A DNA stretch of 64,000 nt from Shewanella sp. KX20019 (GTDB lineage: Bacteria; Pseudomonadota; Gammaproteobacteria; Enterobacterales; Shewanellaceae). Shown in pieces: positions 54,035 through 62,488 of this stretch. Where the stretch lies: assembly GCF_016757755.1 (NCBI RefSeq), contig NZ_CP068437.1, positions 4,526,001 through 4,590,000 of the forward strand. The letters are read 5' to 3'. Within the stretch, counting starts at the first letter, position 1. Each line of letters begins with the position of its first letter. Below the pieces are notes generated by a model. The model ran no database searches. It was given only the letters and a program-made list of their open reading frames with translations, and had not been told where the DNA came from. The position numbers and the translations under genes are program-made.

Positions 54035-54427
54035 ATGACCCAAGATAATACCCCTAATGTTGAATCCTTAAAGCTTAAGCGCAAATCTCGCCAGCTAGAG
54101 ATGCACTTCGATAATGGCGACACTTATCAACTTAGCTGCGAAATGCTACGCGTTTACTCGCCATCAGCAGAAGTGCATGGCCATGGTAACCCTGTGCTGG
54201 TTACCCATAAGAAAAATGTCAATATCTCAGCCATTGAGCCTGTCGGCAATTACGCCGTTAAAATCGTCTTCGATGATGGCCATGATACCGGGCTTTTCTC
54301 ATGGAAGGTGCTGCATGACTTAGCCACCCACCAAGTCGAGTTGTGGGAAAAATACTTAGCGCGTTTGCGAGCAGCAAAAGCCAGCCGCGAACCGCTTATC
54401 GATATGGCAGTTAAGTACCACAAATAG
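54035..54427 (+). CDS. DUF971 (gamma-butyrobetaine-hydroxylase-like N-terminal domain) protein
   Basis: A 130-residue protein consisting of a DUF971 domain: L-E-M-H-F-D-N-G-D-T-Y, L-R-V-Y-S-P-S-A-E-V, and D-D-G-H-D-T-G-L-F-S-W. Such stand-alone domains are common after hslVU in gammaproteobacteria, and are related to the zinc-carrying N-domain of gamma-butyrobetaine hydroxylase. I choose ATG 54035 (M-T-Q-D-N-T-P-N) over a GTG 39 bases upstream that overlaps the hairpin region. No enzymatic role is known to me. Confidence 0.88.
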   Translation: MTQDNTPNVESLKLKRKSRQLEMHFDNGDTYQLSCEMLRVYSPSAEVHGHGNPVLVTHKKNVNISAIEPVGNYAVKIVFDDGHDTGLFSWKVLHDLATHQVELWEKYLARLRAAKASREPLIDMAVKYHK

Positions 54428-54456
54428 CAGTGTACTTATTTGAAATGCTCCGCCAG

Positions 54457-54478
54457 CAAAAGTGATTCGAGTCACACT
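54457..54478. promoter_or_regulatory. CRP-type binding site upstream of deoD
   Basis: The 22-base site contains GTGA-TTCGAG-TCAC with A-rich left and T-rich right flanks, close to the CRP consensus TGTGA-N6-TCACA (only the first T is replaced by A). Its centre is 176 bases upstream of deoD. Nucleoside catabolic deo genes of E. coli are CRP-controlled, which fits. Confidence 0.6.
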
Positions 54479-54502
54479 TCAAGTTATGACAAAAAACACT
54501 CC

Positions 54503-54540
54503 ATCACAAAATGACGCAGATAAGCGTCATTTTTTGTGAT
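54503..54540 (+). terminator. Terminator after the DUF971 gene
   Basis: ATGACGC (54511-54517) pairs with GCGTCAT (54524-54530), followed by TTTTT. Outer ATCACAAA and TTTGTGAT also pair, giving a long hairpin with a two-base bulge. Confidence 0.9.
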
Positions 54541-54608
54541 CAAACAACAGATCTACTGTATATATCAGCCGAGGCGGACTTATGTCCTCCACGGATCATA
54601 AATAGACA

Positions 54609-54644
54609 ATTACTATCGAGAGTAATCAAAATAGAGGATTACTC
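54609..54644 (+). promoter_or_regulatory. deoD: Two mutually exclusive hairpins in the deoD leader
   Basis: ATTACT (54609-54614) pairs with AGTAAT (54621-54626). The same AGTAAT lies within GAGTAATC (54620-54627), which pairs perfectly with GATTACTC (54637-54644), ending at the start codon. The second fold traps part of the ribosome site in its loop and stem; the first frees it. This is a switch-like arrangement, function unproven. Confidence 0.5.
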
Positions 54645-55349
54645 ATGACTGCACATATTAATGGTAAAGCCGGTGATTTTGCCGAAACCATCATCATGCC
54701 TGGCGACCCGCTTCGCGCTAAGTATATCGCTGAAAACTTTTTAGATGATGCGGTGGAAGTGACCAATATTCGCAATATGTTTGGCTATACCGGTTTTTAT
54801 AAAGGCCAACGTATTTCCGTTATGGGTCATGGTATGGGTATTCCATCTATGGTGTTATACGCCCATGAACTTGTAACTGACTTTAATGTTAAACGTATCA
54901 TTCGCGTCGGTAGCCTTGGTGCAACCCAGCACAACGTAAAGATCAACGATGTCATTTTGGCCCAAGCTGCGGGTACTGATTCCCCCACTAACGCCAAGCG
55001 CAGTAGTGGTTACCAGATGGCGACCTCAGCCACATTCGAGTTACTACATAAAGCCTACACCATTGCTCAACAGAAACAGATAAACGTTAAAGTCGGTAAT
55101 GTGTTCAGTGGTGACATGTACTACGATCCAGATGAAGACATGATCCCAGCATTAGAACGCTTTGGTGTATTAGGTGTAGATATGGAAGTCGCTGGCTTAT
55201 ATGGCCTAGCGCATCACAAAGGTTTTGAATCCTTAGCGATTCTTACCGTTTCAGACCATTGCTTAACTGGCGAAGAGACCAGTGCAGAAGCCCGACAATT
55301 AACCTTTAATCAGATGATAGAGCTGGCATTAGAAACAGCTTGTCAGTAA
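54645..55349 (+). CDS. deoD: Purine nucleoside phosphorylase DeoD
   Basis: A 234-residue hexameric-type purine nucleoside phosphorylase that splits purine nucleosides with phosphate. Signatures: M-P-G-D-P-L-R-A-K-Y near the N-terminus, G-H-G-M-G-I-P-S, R-V-G-S-L-G-A-T and the catalytic region V-S-D-H. D-M-E-V-A-G-L-Y is the ribose site. GAGG lies before ATG 54645. It is likely controlled by the CRP-type site and leader hairpins upstream. It stands apart from a deoC-A-B cluster in this window. The transporter gene follows. Confidence 0.96.
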   Translation: MTAHINGKAGDFAETIIMPGDPLRAKYIAENFLDDAVEVTNIRNMFGYTGFYKGQRISVMGHGMGIPSMVLYAHELVTDFNVKRIIRVGSLGATQHNVKINDVILAQAAGTDSPTNAKRSSGYQMATSATFELLHKAYTIAQQKQINVKVGNVFSGDMYYDPDEDMIPALERFGVLGVDMEVAGLYGLAHHKGFESLAILTVSDHCLTGEETSAEARQLTFNQMIELALETACQ

Positions 55350-55424
55350 CTCTTTATTAGGCCGCTCGAAGCTCCCCTTTGCGCGGCTTAACTTTAGCAC
55401 TTGATACAGCAATACTAGGAACAG

Positions 55425-56597
55425 ATGATGAAAAATAAAATATCCTTAACCTTGCTTAGCTTTTTAGCCAACTTTGTGATGGCAGGCTTTGCGACACAGT
55501 TCGGCATGTTAATAGAACCTATAGCAGAGAAGTTTTCCGCTAACGTCAATGAAGTCGCCTCAATATTCTCGCTACTCAATGGCGGCGCCCTAGCGGGTAC
55601 GATTGCGGCCTTTTTCTTAATTGAAAAAATTGGCGTAAAACGCATGACCCTGATTAGCTACGTGAGCATAGCGCTCAGTGCTGCGGCATTACATTTCACA
55701 GGTTCACTTACCGTAGTGATGATCGCAATGACCATTATCGGGCTTTGTGGCGGCGTTGGATTGTGTATCGCAGGTACAATTGTAGTATCGGTATGGAAAG
55801 ACAAAATCCAAAGCACCATGCTAGTGGTACAAGATGCCACCTTTAACGTTGCCGGCGTTGTATTCCCACTGATAACCACCTATGCATTAAGCCACGCGCT
55901 ATCTTGGAGCTACAGCTACCTTGCTGTTGGTATTGTTGCATTAGCGACGGCCGCCATCGCACTTGCGACCAACTTTGAACTGGTTGAAACTCAAACATCA
56001 GCAGAGAGTGGTAAAGATGAGTCAGAGTGGAACTTAGGGATCATTAGCGGCGGAGTGGGTTTATTCCTTGGCATGCTAGCGCTTTATACCTTCCTGACTT
56101 GGGCGCCGATGTTCGTTAAAACCAAGTTCGACATTCCATTTGAAGACGCGGGTAATATTATCACCCAGTACTGGTCTGCCGCGCTAATTGGTGCGCTGGT
56201 ATCGACAGTTATCGTGTCGAGAGTTAAGATCCAGCACTTTATCATGGGGATGATTTCACTCGCATTTGTCATCACAAGTTTGATTGTTACTACAGATAAC
56301 TTGGCTTGGATTGGTTACCTAACCTATGGTTATGGCTTTGCTTGTGCCGCGCTTTATAATGCCTTTATTGCTTACGGTGTGTCATTTGTAAAAAATGCCA
56401 GTAGCCGAAATGTATCTTATATATTGATTAGTGGTAGTGCTGGTGCAATGTTCAGCCCAGCAATTAGCTCACTATTTGAGAGCGTCATAGGCCTACAAAC
56501 AGTGATGTATGCAATCCCTGTTATCTACGGCCTGATTATTGCGATGTTGCTGATCTCTAATAAACAAAAAGCGACTATTACGGCTCAAACAGCGTAA
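55425..56597 (+). CDS. TsgA-like major-facilitator transporter
   Basis: A 390-residue MFS protein with about twelve membrane helices, a central hydrophilic loop (about 190-205, T-Q-T-S-A-E-S-G-K-D-E-S-E), and M-F-S-type motif regions. It resembles TsgA. M-M at the start allows ATG 55425 or 55428; AGGA lies just upstream. Placed 75 bases after deoD on the same strand, so a nucleoside or base transport role is possible by context only. Confidence 0.82.
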   Translation: MMKNKISLTLLSFLANFVMAGFATQFGMLIEPIAEKFSANVNEVASIFSLLNGGALAGTIAAFFLIEKIGVKRMTLISYVSIALSAAALHFTGSLTVVMIAMTIIGLCGGVGLCIAGTIVVSVWKDKIQSTMLVVQDATFNVAGVVFPLITTYALSHALSWSYSYLAVGIVALATAAIALATNFELVETQTSAESGKDESEWNLGIISGGVGLFLGMLALYTFLTWAPMFVKTKFDIPFEDAGNIITQYWSAALIGALVSTVIVSRVKIQHFIMGMISLAFVITSLIVTTDNLAWIGYLTYGYGFACAALYNAFIAYGVSFVKNASSRNVSYILISGSAGAMFSPAISSLFESVIGLQTVMYAIPVIYGLIIAMLLISNKQKATITAQTA

Positions 56598-56612
56598 ATG
56601 AGTCAAGCAGAT

Positions 56613-56639
56613 AAACCCCAAACGGCATGTTTGGGGTTT
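56613..56639. terminator. Shared terminator between transporter and regulator genes
   Basis: AAACCCCAAA (56613-56622), loop CGGCATG, TTTGGGGTTT (56630-56639). A 10-bp perfect stem with A/T ends on both sides. It serves both convergent genes. Confidence 0.93.
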
Positions 56640-57309
56640 ATTCTATAAAGGATTTAAGCCCTTCAAGATCGCAAATAGTCAGCCCCTCTTTCTCTCGCTT
56701 AATCAGCGCTAAATCTTCCAGCTTTTTAATGGCTCGGCGATAGACTCTATCGGTTGTGGCAAAGCGTTCAGCCTCTAAATAGCACTTAGTAAAACCCTCG
56801 ACAGGCTGATCTTTTAGATACTGATGATAGAGATCGTAAGCAATATTATAGGCGATGGGATATAGCATTCTGCGGGTAAAAATATCCACCGTATCTTGAT
56901 AATCAATAGCTATCGCACTGGCAAAAAACAGTGCAAACTGAGGTGTCTTTAGTAGGGCTTGCTGTAACTTATCGCCATTGATCACTGAGATCTCCAATGG
57001 CTCTTCGGCAATGATATCTAACTGGCACAGGTAGTCGGTAAAAAACTCCATCTCACCAAACAACTGTGAGTCGCACGTCATGGTGCCCAACTGAAAACAA
57101 CGACCATTTCTCGCAGTATAACCCATTGAAATACGCCCTTGAGGCACCAGTATTAGGTCATTTACCTGCTGACCTTGTTCCATCAATCGATGTTGTGCGC
57201 TAACAGATTTTGTCTCGGTGATGCACTCACGCATTATCTGCTCAATAGCATCATGCTCTTGCTGCCATAATGAATGGAAACGCCCTTTCTCAAGTGGTTT
57301 TAGCTGCAT
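56638..57309 (-). CDS. Crp/Fnr-family transcriptional regulator (YeiL-like)
   Basis: A 223-residue regulator: N-terminal cyclic-nucleotide-type beta barrel (about 35-120, with E-Q-G-Q-Q, P-Q-G-R-I-S and F-G-E-M-E-F-F), a long dimerisation helix and a C-terminal winged helix (R-F-A-T-T-D-R-V-Y-R-R-A-I-K-K-L-E). It lacks the FNR-type N-terminal cysteine cluster and the R-S-A cAMP pocket of CRP. Overall it resembles E. coli YeiL. Convergent with the TsgA-like gene and separated by a bidirectional terminator. Ligand and targets unknown. Confidence 0.82.
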   Translation of the reverse strand: MQLKPLEKGRFHSLWQQEHDAIEQIMRECITETKSVSAQHRLMEQGQQVNDLILVPQGRISMGYTARNGRCFQLGTMTCDSQLFGEMEFFTDYLCQLDIIAEEPLEISVINGDKLQQALLKTPQFALFFASAIAIDYQDTVDIFTRRMLYPIAYNIAYDLYHQYLKDQPVEGFTKCYLEAERFATTDRVYRRAIKKLEDLALIKREKEGLTICDLEGLKSFIE

Positions 57310-57470
57310 AATAGTGTCGTTTTTATTTACATTAGGCGAAAGACATAAACATTATACCTCTTTTAAAGCCAGTGGTAATAATGCGAGCTCAGGTTTACAG
57401 CGACCGAATCAGCACTTGCTATCGTTGATAGAACAAATGCAACGCCTCAGCCCTCATAGTCTCCGTTAAC

Positions 57471-58526
57471 CTAAGGACTCTTTTTTTGCCAACTTAACGG
57501 CAAATTGACTTGCGACCATAGTGACTGACATAACACCTCAGGTTGACTCCAATCGCCCTTAAGTAACCAAGCAACGAGTGCATCCCCCACTTGAGGGTAG
57601 TGAATAGCTTCAGGAGTTGGTGACTTCAGCCATCGGCGCAGCACTTCAGGGTCTAAGCATGTTTTCATGCATTCAGCAGCGCCCAGTAACTCAAGAGCGG
57701 CGACATTTGATAACTGTTCAAACTGCCCAAGCAGCGGCTTAATCAGCAATTTTTTACCTAAGGTTAGCGCTTCACTGGCAAGCTCAAAACCAGCATTACC
57801 AATAACTCCTCCACAACTTGCCATCGCCGCTTTAAAACCATCGCGGTCAAATCCATGCCATTTGATATGCGCTGGCATTGGCTTAATCGAGTTGCCAGCG
57901 TGATATACCAAAAACGTGTAATCAGTAAAAGGCGCTAGAAAATCGATAATGGCATCTGCGGATTCAAAAGGCAGGTAGACCAAGACTTGATGTGCCAACT
58001 CTTTGTCAACTTTATCAACCTCAACAAAAGGCGGTAAAATCGGAAAACCAAAGTGATGCCAGTGACAGCCTAACGCTATATCCACTGGAGCAAAATAGTT
58101 CAACACGGTCTCATTAAACCAACTGTCAGCCACTTTAGGCACCGGAAAATTAAGCGCAGCTTGATGGCTTATGCCAATCGAAGGCACACCTTGATTTTTA
58201 GCGGCCCAAGCGGAAACTGGCTCGAAATCATTAAGCAGCAGATCATATCCACTTAAATCTAAGTTTTTGACATCTTTAAGGAAGCCAAACCAAGCGTTCA
58301 TCTTCGCGGTTTGGGCTACATTCACACGACCATCTTTGGTTGCAAACGTCAGCCCTGATTGCACTCTGTATTGCCCAAAACATTGCATATCAAAAAACTG
58401 TTCAGCTGAACGCCCTGAAAAGAAAAAGTCGACATCGACGCCTTGCTTCTGCATCGCTTTAGCCATCACTCTAGCTCGGCTCAAATGACCGTTGCCAGTG
58501 CCTTGTACCCCATAGAGGATCTTCAA
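57471..58526 (-). CDS. MJ1255/VC2487-family glycosyltransferase
   Basis: A 351-residue GT-B fold protein. N-terminal M-K-I-L-Y-G-V-Q-G-T-G-N-G-H-L-S-R-A resembles MurG/UGT-type glycine motifs, and the C-terminal half has G-N-A-G-F-E-L-A-S-E-A-L with the sugar-nucleotide-binding pattern. Start is TTG 58526, supported by AGGAGAG directly ahead. It is nine bases after the PAP2 gene stop, so the two form one unit. The acceptor is unknown; pairing with a lipid phosphatase suggests a lipid or isoprenoid-linked substrate (inference). Confidence 0.87.
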   Translation of the reverse strand: MKILYGVQGTGNGHLSRARVMAKAMQKQGVDVDFFFSGRSAEQFFDMQCFGQYRVQSGLTFATKDGRVNVAQTAKMNAWFGFLKDVKNLDLSGYDLLLNDFEPVSAWAAKNQGVPSIGISHQAALNFPVPKVADSWFNETVLNYFAPVDIALGCHWHHFGFPILPPFVEVDKVDKELAHQVLVYLPFESADAIIDFLAPFTDYTFLVYHAGNSIKPMPAHIKWHGFDRDGFKAAMASCGGVIGNAGFELASEALTLGKKLLIKPLLGQFEQLSNVAALELLGAAECMKTCLDPEVLRRWLKSPTPEAIHYPQVGDALVAWLLKGDWSQPEVLCQSLWSQVNLPLSWQKKSP

Positions 58527-58535
58527 TGCTCTCTC

Positions 58536-59048
58536 CTAAATAATGTGCTGACTAAGTACAACAGATGCAACTCCCAATAACGCGCCTGCGATAATATCCA
58601 ACGGGTAGTGAACCCCGAGGATAACCCGCGATAGACCAACGCTTATCGCCCAACAACTAGCAATATAAAATAGTGCTGGATAGGTAAAGTAGATGCTAGT
58701 TGCCATAACGAATGCAGCGGCGGTGTGACCTGAGGGTAGACTAAATTTGTCGGCGGGTTCAAAGCGGGCAATCCCATCAGCAAGCGCATGACACGGGCGT
58801 TGTCGACGGATGATATTTTTAAGTAGGAAATAAAGTGGTAACTCGACCAAGTAAGCTGCTAACAACATATTGATTAGTGATTCGCCATGACTATCTAGCA
58901 GTATAAACAGCACTGCGACGTACAAATAAACAGGTCCATTTCCAGAGGCTGAGATTGATAAAGCCAATGGTTGCAAGCCATGCTCTTGGCCCTGCTTAAC
59001 CACGAATCGATAACCGTTCTGATCTAATTTTGATATTGAGGTGATCAT
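58536..59048 (-). CDS. PAP2-family membrane phosphatase
   Basis: A 170-residue integral membrane protein with all three PAP2 motifs: K-N-I-I-R-R-Q-R-P (motif 1), P-S-G-H (motif 2), and S-R-V-I-L-G-V-H-Y-P-L-D (motif 3). These mark lipid phosphatases such as PgpB or undecaprenyl-pyrophosphate phosphatases. About five membrane helices. ATG 59048. Co-transcribed with the glycosyltransferase. Confidence 0.92.
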   Translation of the reverse strand: MITSISKLDQNGYRFVVKQGQEHGLQPLALSISASGNGPVYLYVAVLFILLDSHGESLINMLLAAYLVELPLYFLLKNIIRRQRPCHALADGIARFEPADKFSLPSGHTAAAFVMATSIYFTYPALFYIASCWAISVGLSRVILGVHYPLDIIAGALLGVASVVLSQHII

Positions 59049-59242
59049 TGCAAACTCCCAATGTGTTATTGGTTAGCAAGCTATGAAAAGTCCATGACGT
59101 GAACGTGACAACGAGCCTAAAGTTTTATGACACAAAGAAAATAACAGGGAGAGTCAAACAAAGAAAAGAGAAAATTATCGAGTTAGAGTCAATCTACTAG
59201 CCCAATCATCGGTTGATAATCAGGCTAGCGCATACCTGCAGC

Positions 59243-59494
59243 TTAGTCGGCAGCAAGCTCAACATTATTGCGGTTGCGGTAGATCTTTTGCAGATGGTAA
59301 ATATTAATACACGCAACAAAGGCATTCATGCCTGCAACAGGCCATGCTTCGATTGATGCACCGTAAATAACGAACAGTGAACAACCGGTAAAGTTCAAAC
59401 ATCTCAACCAGATAATGTCTTTCATCATTAGCGAAATTGCGACCATAACTGACGCAGCGTAACCGATGATTTCAATAGTATTAATAGCTTCCAT
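59243..59494 (-). CDS. YgjV-like small inner-membrane protein
   Basis: An 83-residue protein with about three membrane helices: E-I-I-G-Y-A-A-S-V-M-V-A, then L-N-F-T-G-C-S-L-F-V-I-Y-G, then M-N-A-F-V-A-C-I-N-I-Y-H-L. This is the layout of YgjV-type membrane proteins, whose role is unknown. ATG 59494. Upstream lies the 336-base gap shared with rraA. Confidence 0.75.
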   Translation of the reverse strand: MEAINTIEIIGYAASVMVAISLMMKDIIWLRCLNFTGCSLFVIYGASIEAWPVAGMNAFVACINIYHLQKIYRNRNNVELAAD

Positions 59495-59830
59495 AAGGCA
59501 CCTTTTAGGCCCTCTGCCTTCCCTAAGCTAACTGGGGGATCCGTGCCCCTAAAGCGACTCAAAAATTAAGTTAAGTTAATATTTCTACGCTTATGCTAAC
59601 AAAAACAAACCATCTTGGTAATAAAAAAACGTTATATAATGACCTGGGTCATGTTTTCGCCGAATTAGTAATCGGGATGTAGAAATATTACCACAACACT
59701 ATTGAACGGTGCCTTTATCAGCAATTGCGTGATTGATAACACTTTTCTTTTCAAGAATCCCTTATATACTGGGATGAATGACTAACTTGCTCAAATTACT
59801 GAGCTACGCCTATTTACCAGGAGCGCTCCT
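59495..59830. other. 336-base gap between the ygjV-like gene and rraA
   Basis: No ORF of note. It contains TATAAT (59635-59640) followed directly by an inverted repeat at 59639-59652 and several A-rich runs, so it holds the two divergent promoters. Confidence 0.6.
59635..59652 (+). promoter_or_regulatory. TATAAT box running into an inverted repeat
   Basis: TATAAT at 59635-59640, then ATGACC-TG-GGTCAT (59639-59652), a 6-bp inverted repeat with a 2-base centre. On a promoter this would overlap the start site, the usual place for a repressor site. The -35 is not clear. Confidence 0.4.
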
Positions 59831-60316
59831 ATGGAATACAACACCTCGGCACTTTGTGACACTTATATCGATGTAGTTGATGTTGTCGAACCCATGTTCA
59901 GTAATTTCGGTGGTTGTAACTCTTTCGGTGGCTCAATTAGCACCATCAAATGTTTCGAAGATAATGGCCTCATCATTGAGACCCTTCAAGAAGATGGTGA
60001 AGGTAAAGTATTACTGGTAGACGGTGGTGGCTCGCTACGTCGCGGCCTACTCGACTCGACGATTGCCCAAACAGCTGTAGACAATAATTGGGAAGGGATC
60101 ATCATCTATGGATCAGTTCGTGATGTTGATGCTTTAGAAGATTTAGACATTGGTGTGCAAGCATTAGCTTCTATCCCCGTTGGCGCCGATAGCAACGCTG
60201 TTGGTGAACTTGAAATTCCCGTCAACTTTGGTGGTGTCACCTTCTTACCAGGTGACCATGTTTATGCCGACAATACCGGCATTATTTTATCGCCTGAACC
60301 ACTCGATATTGATTAA
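59831..60316 (+). CDS. rraA: RraA, RNase E activity inhibitor
   Basis: A 161-residue RraA. Family hallmarks: L-C-D-T-Y near the start, V-D-G-G-G-S-L-R-R near 64-72, and G-S-V-R-D-V-D. RraA binds the C-terminal scaffold of RNase E and slows decay of many mRNAs. The active-site-like residues of related aldolases are not expected to act. ATG 59831 with AGGAG upstream. Monocistronic, with a double terminator after it. Confidence 0.97.
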   Translation: MEYNTSALCDTYIDVVDVVEPMFSNFGGCNSFGGSISTIKCFEDNGLIIETLQEDGEGKVLLVDGGGSLRRGLLDSTIAQTAVDNNWEGIIIYGSVRDVDALEDLDIGVQALASIPVGADSNAVGELEIPVNFGGVTFLPGDHVYADNTGIILSPEPLDID

Positions 60317-60327
60317 TTAGCACATGA

Positions 60328-60384
60328 GAATCAAATTTCGATTTGATTCTGCCAGTTAAGCCAGCCAATAGTGCTGGCTTTTTT
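60328..60384 (+). terminator. Double hairpin terminator after rraA
   Basis: First hairpin GAATCAAAT-TTCG-ATTTGATTC (60328-60349) has nine pairs and a TTCG tetraloop. Second hairpin AGCCAGC-CAATAGT-GCTGGCT (60359-60379) is followed by T residues. The second is the likely terminator. Confidence 0.9.
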
Positions 60385-60480
60385 GTGGCTGATTTTTGGA
60401 TTAGTTTTTCAGCAAGGCTTGAGTTGTAGACCTAAGGGCTTACACTATCGCTAATGAGTTTAAAATATAAGAATAACTAA

Positions 60481-61518
60481 ATGACGCAGTATCTCAGCCC
60501 TTTCACTACCACTAAGCTTGAGAGCCTTCTCGTCTCGAGAGCAGGCGAAACAAAGCTCGGACAACGAGTGCAACTCCCTACAGCCACTGATGATCTCTCA
60601 ACAGTGCTCACCCAAGCTAAAGCCGCCAATGTTCGCTTTGCCATTATTGGCATTGGCGAGGATATCGGCCCCCGTGCAAATTTGGGTCGCGGTGGCTCTA
60701 CAGATGCTTTTGACAGCGCGATGAAACAGTTTCTCAATTTTCAATCCAACCGTTTTTTAAGTGGCGATCAATGTTTAGTGTTAGGTCAAATAGCAACGGC
60801 AGACTTACAACTGCCAAACAATAGCAGCGCGGAGCAGCTACGTCACAATGTAGAGCGATTAGATGTAAGAGTGATTGAATTGTTATCTAGCGTAATGCAA
60901 GCGGGGTTAGAACCCATTGTCATTGGTGGTGGCCATAACAATGCATACGGCCTATTAATGGCCGCTAAAGCCAGTCATAAACGTGCTGTCGCAGCAGTTA
61001 ACCTTGACCCTCATTCCGATTTCAGGCCAAGAGAGGGGCGCCACAGTGGTAATGGCTTTAGTTACGCAGCAGCTTCTGGTGCACTAGGTATTTACCATGT
61101 GCTTGGTCTACATGAATTAAAAAATAGCGAAGCGACATTAGAGCAACTCAAAGCATTTGGTGGCCACTGGCATAGTTTCCAGCAAATTTGGGTACGCCGA
61201 GAATTAAGCTTAGAAACCGCATTAAAATCAATTACTCAAGAGCTCAACAACAGCTCGCTTCCTGTCGCGGTAGAACTCGATTTAGACGCCATCACCAATA
61301 TGCCAAGTAGTGCGTCAACCGCAGCCGGAGTCCCCTTGATCGATGCATTACACTACGTTAGTTATGTGGCTAAGCATTGCCCCTGTGCCTATTTACATAT
61401 AGCTGAGGCAGCCCCTAGTTGCCATGTTGCCGGTATCGATGCGGGTTACCGTGAAACAGGACAAAGTATTGCCGAATTAATCTATAGCTATATTAACGGA
61501 CGTATTAATGCACTTTAG
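60481..61518 (+). CDS. Formimidoylglutamase-like ureohydrolase
   Basis: A 345-residue arginase/agmatinase/formimidoylglutamase-family enzyme. Metal-binding motifs are complete: G-G-G-H-N-N, N-L-D-P-H-S-D-F-R and V-E-L-D-L-D-A, fitting a binuclear Mn site. It differs from the hut-operon HutG of other organisms in N-terminal extension and in lying outside a hut cluster here, so the natural substrate is uncertain. ATG 60481 without a clear ribosome site. It is followed by 203 bases before ubiE. Confidence 0.85.
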   Translation: MTQYLSPFTTTKLESLLVSRAGETKLGQRVQLPTATDDLSTVLTQAKAANVRFAIIGIGEDIGPRANLGRGGSTDAFDSAMKQFLNFQSNRFLSGDQCLVLGQIATADLQLPNNSSAEQLRHNVERLDVRVIELLSSVMQAGLEPIVIGGGHNNAYGLLMAAKASHKRAVAAVNLDPHSDFRPREGRHSGNGFSYAAASGALGIYHVLGLHELKNSEATLEQLKAFGGHWHSFQQIWVRRELSLETALKSITQELNNSSLPVAVELDLDAITNMPSSASTAAGVPLIDALHYVSYVAKHCPCAYLHIAEAAPSCHVAGIDAGYRETGQSIAELIYSYINGRINAL

Positions 61519-61721
61519 CAAATAATAACGATTCAACATTGGCAAATATTATGGTGTAATGCGCAGTCAATTTTGCGAAACCCTGTGTCATCACTCATTT
61601 TTACACTGTCCAGCGGCTGATAAATAACATACATCACATAGTGATAGATGAAAGATTCAGCAATCTGGCTCGATGACTTACAATCGTAATAATTCAATTG
61701 TTAACGTATAGGAATAGATAG

Positions 61722-62477
61722 ATGTCAGAGGACACTCCAAAGAACACTCACTTCGGTTACAAGACGGTTGAAGCTGAGCAAAAGGCCGATATGGTCGCTG
61801 GCGTATTCCATTCTGTCGCCGCTAAATATGACATCATGAATGACGTCATGTCTTTCGGGATCCACCGCATGTGGAAACGTTTTACTATCGAAAGTGCGGG
61901 TGCACGTCCAGGCATGAAAGTGCTTGACTTAGCGGGCGGCACTGGCGATTTAACGGCTAAATTTTCTCACCTTGTCGGTGAAAAAGGCCAAGTCACTTTA
62001 GCCGATATTAATGACTCTATGCTAAAGGTCGGCCGTGAGAAGTTGAGAGACAAAGGCATTGTAGGCAATGTGAACTATGTGCAAGCTAACGCTGAAGCTC
62101 TGCCGTTTCCTGACAATCACTTCGATATTATTACCATCGCATTTGGCCTACGTAATGTCACCAATAAAGATGCCGCTATCGCTTCAATGCTGAGAGTGTT
62201 AAAACCAGGCGGAAAATTATTAGTGCTGGAGTTTTCTAAACCAAAGCACGATGTGATGCGTAAAATATATGACCTATACAGCTTTAAAGTGATGCCTAAA
62301 ATGGGTGCGTTAATCACTCAAGATGCTGATAGCTACGCCTACCTCGCAGAATCAATCCGCATGCATCCAGATCAAGAAACCTTGAAACAAATGATGGAAG
62401 ATGCAGGTTTTGAGCAGGTGAACTATACCAACATGACTGACGGTATTGTGGCCTTGCATAAAGGGTACAAATTCTGA
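61722..62477 (+). CDS. ubiE: UbiE, ubiquinone/menaquinone C-methyltransferase
   Basis: A 251-residue SAM-dependent methyltransferase methylating demethylmenaquinone and the equivalent ubiquinone precursor. SAM motif V-L-D-L-A-G-G-T-G-D-L-T (about 67-78), A-D-I-N-D-S-M-L, and the signature V-A-K-Y-D-I-M-N-D-V-M-S-F-G near the start. AGGA precedes ATG 61722. First gene of ubiE-ubiJ-ubiB. Confidence 0.98.
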   Translation: MSEDTPKNTHFGYKTVEAEQKADMVAGVFHSVAAKYDIMNDVMSFGIHRMWKRFTIESAGARPGMKVLDLAGGTGDLTAKFSHLVGEKGQVTLADINDSMLKVGREKLRDKGIVGNVNYVQANAEALPFPDNHFDIITIAFGLRNVTNKDAAIASMLRVLKPGGKLLVLEFSKPKHDVMRKIYDLYSFKVMPKMGALITQDADSYAYLAESIRMHPDQETLKQMMEDAGFEQVNYTNMTDGIVALHKGYKF

Positions 62478-62488
62478 TTGGACTCACT

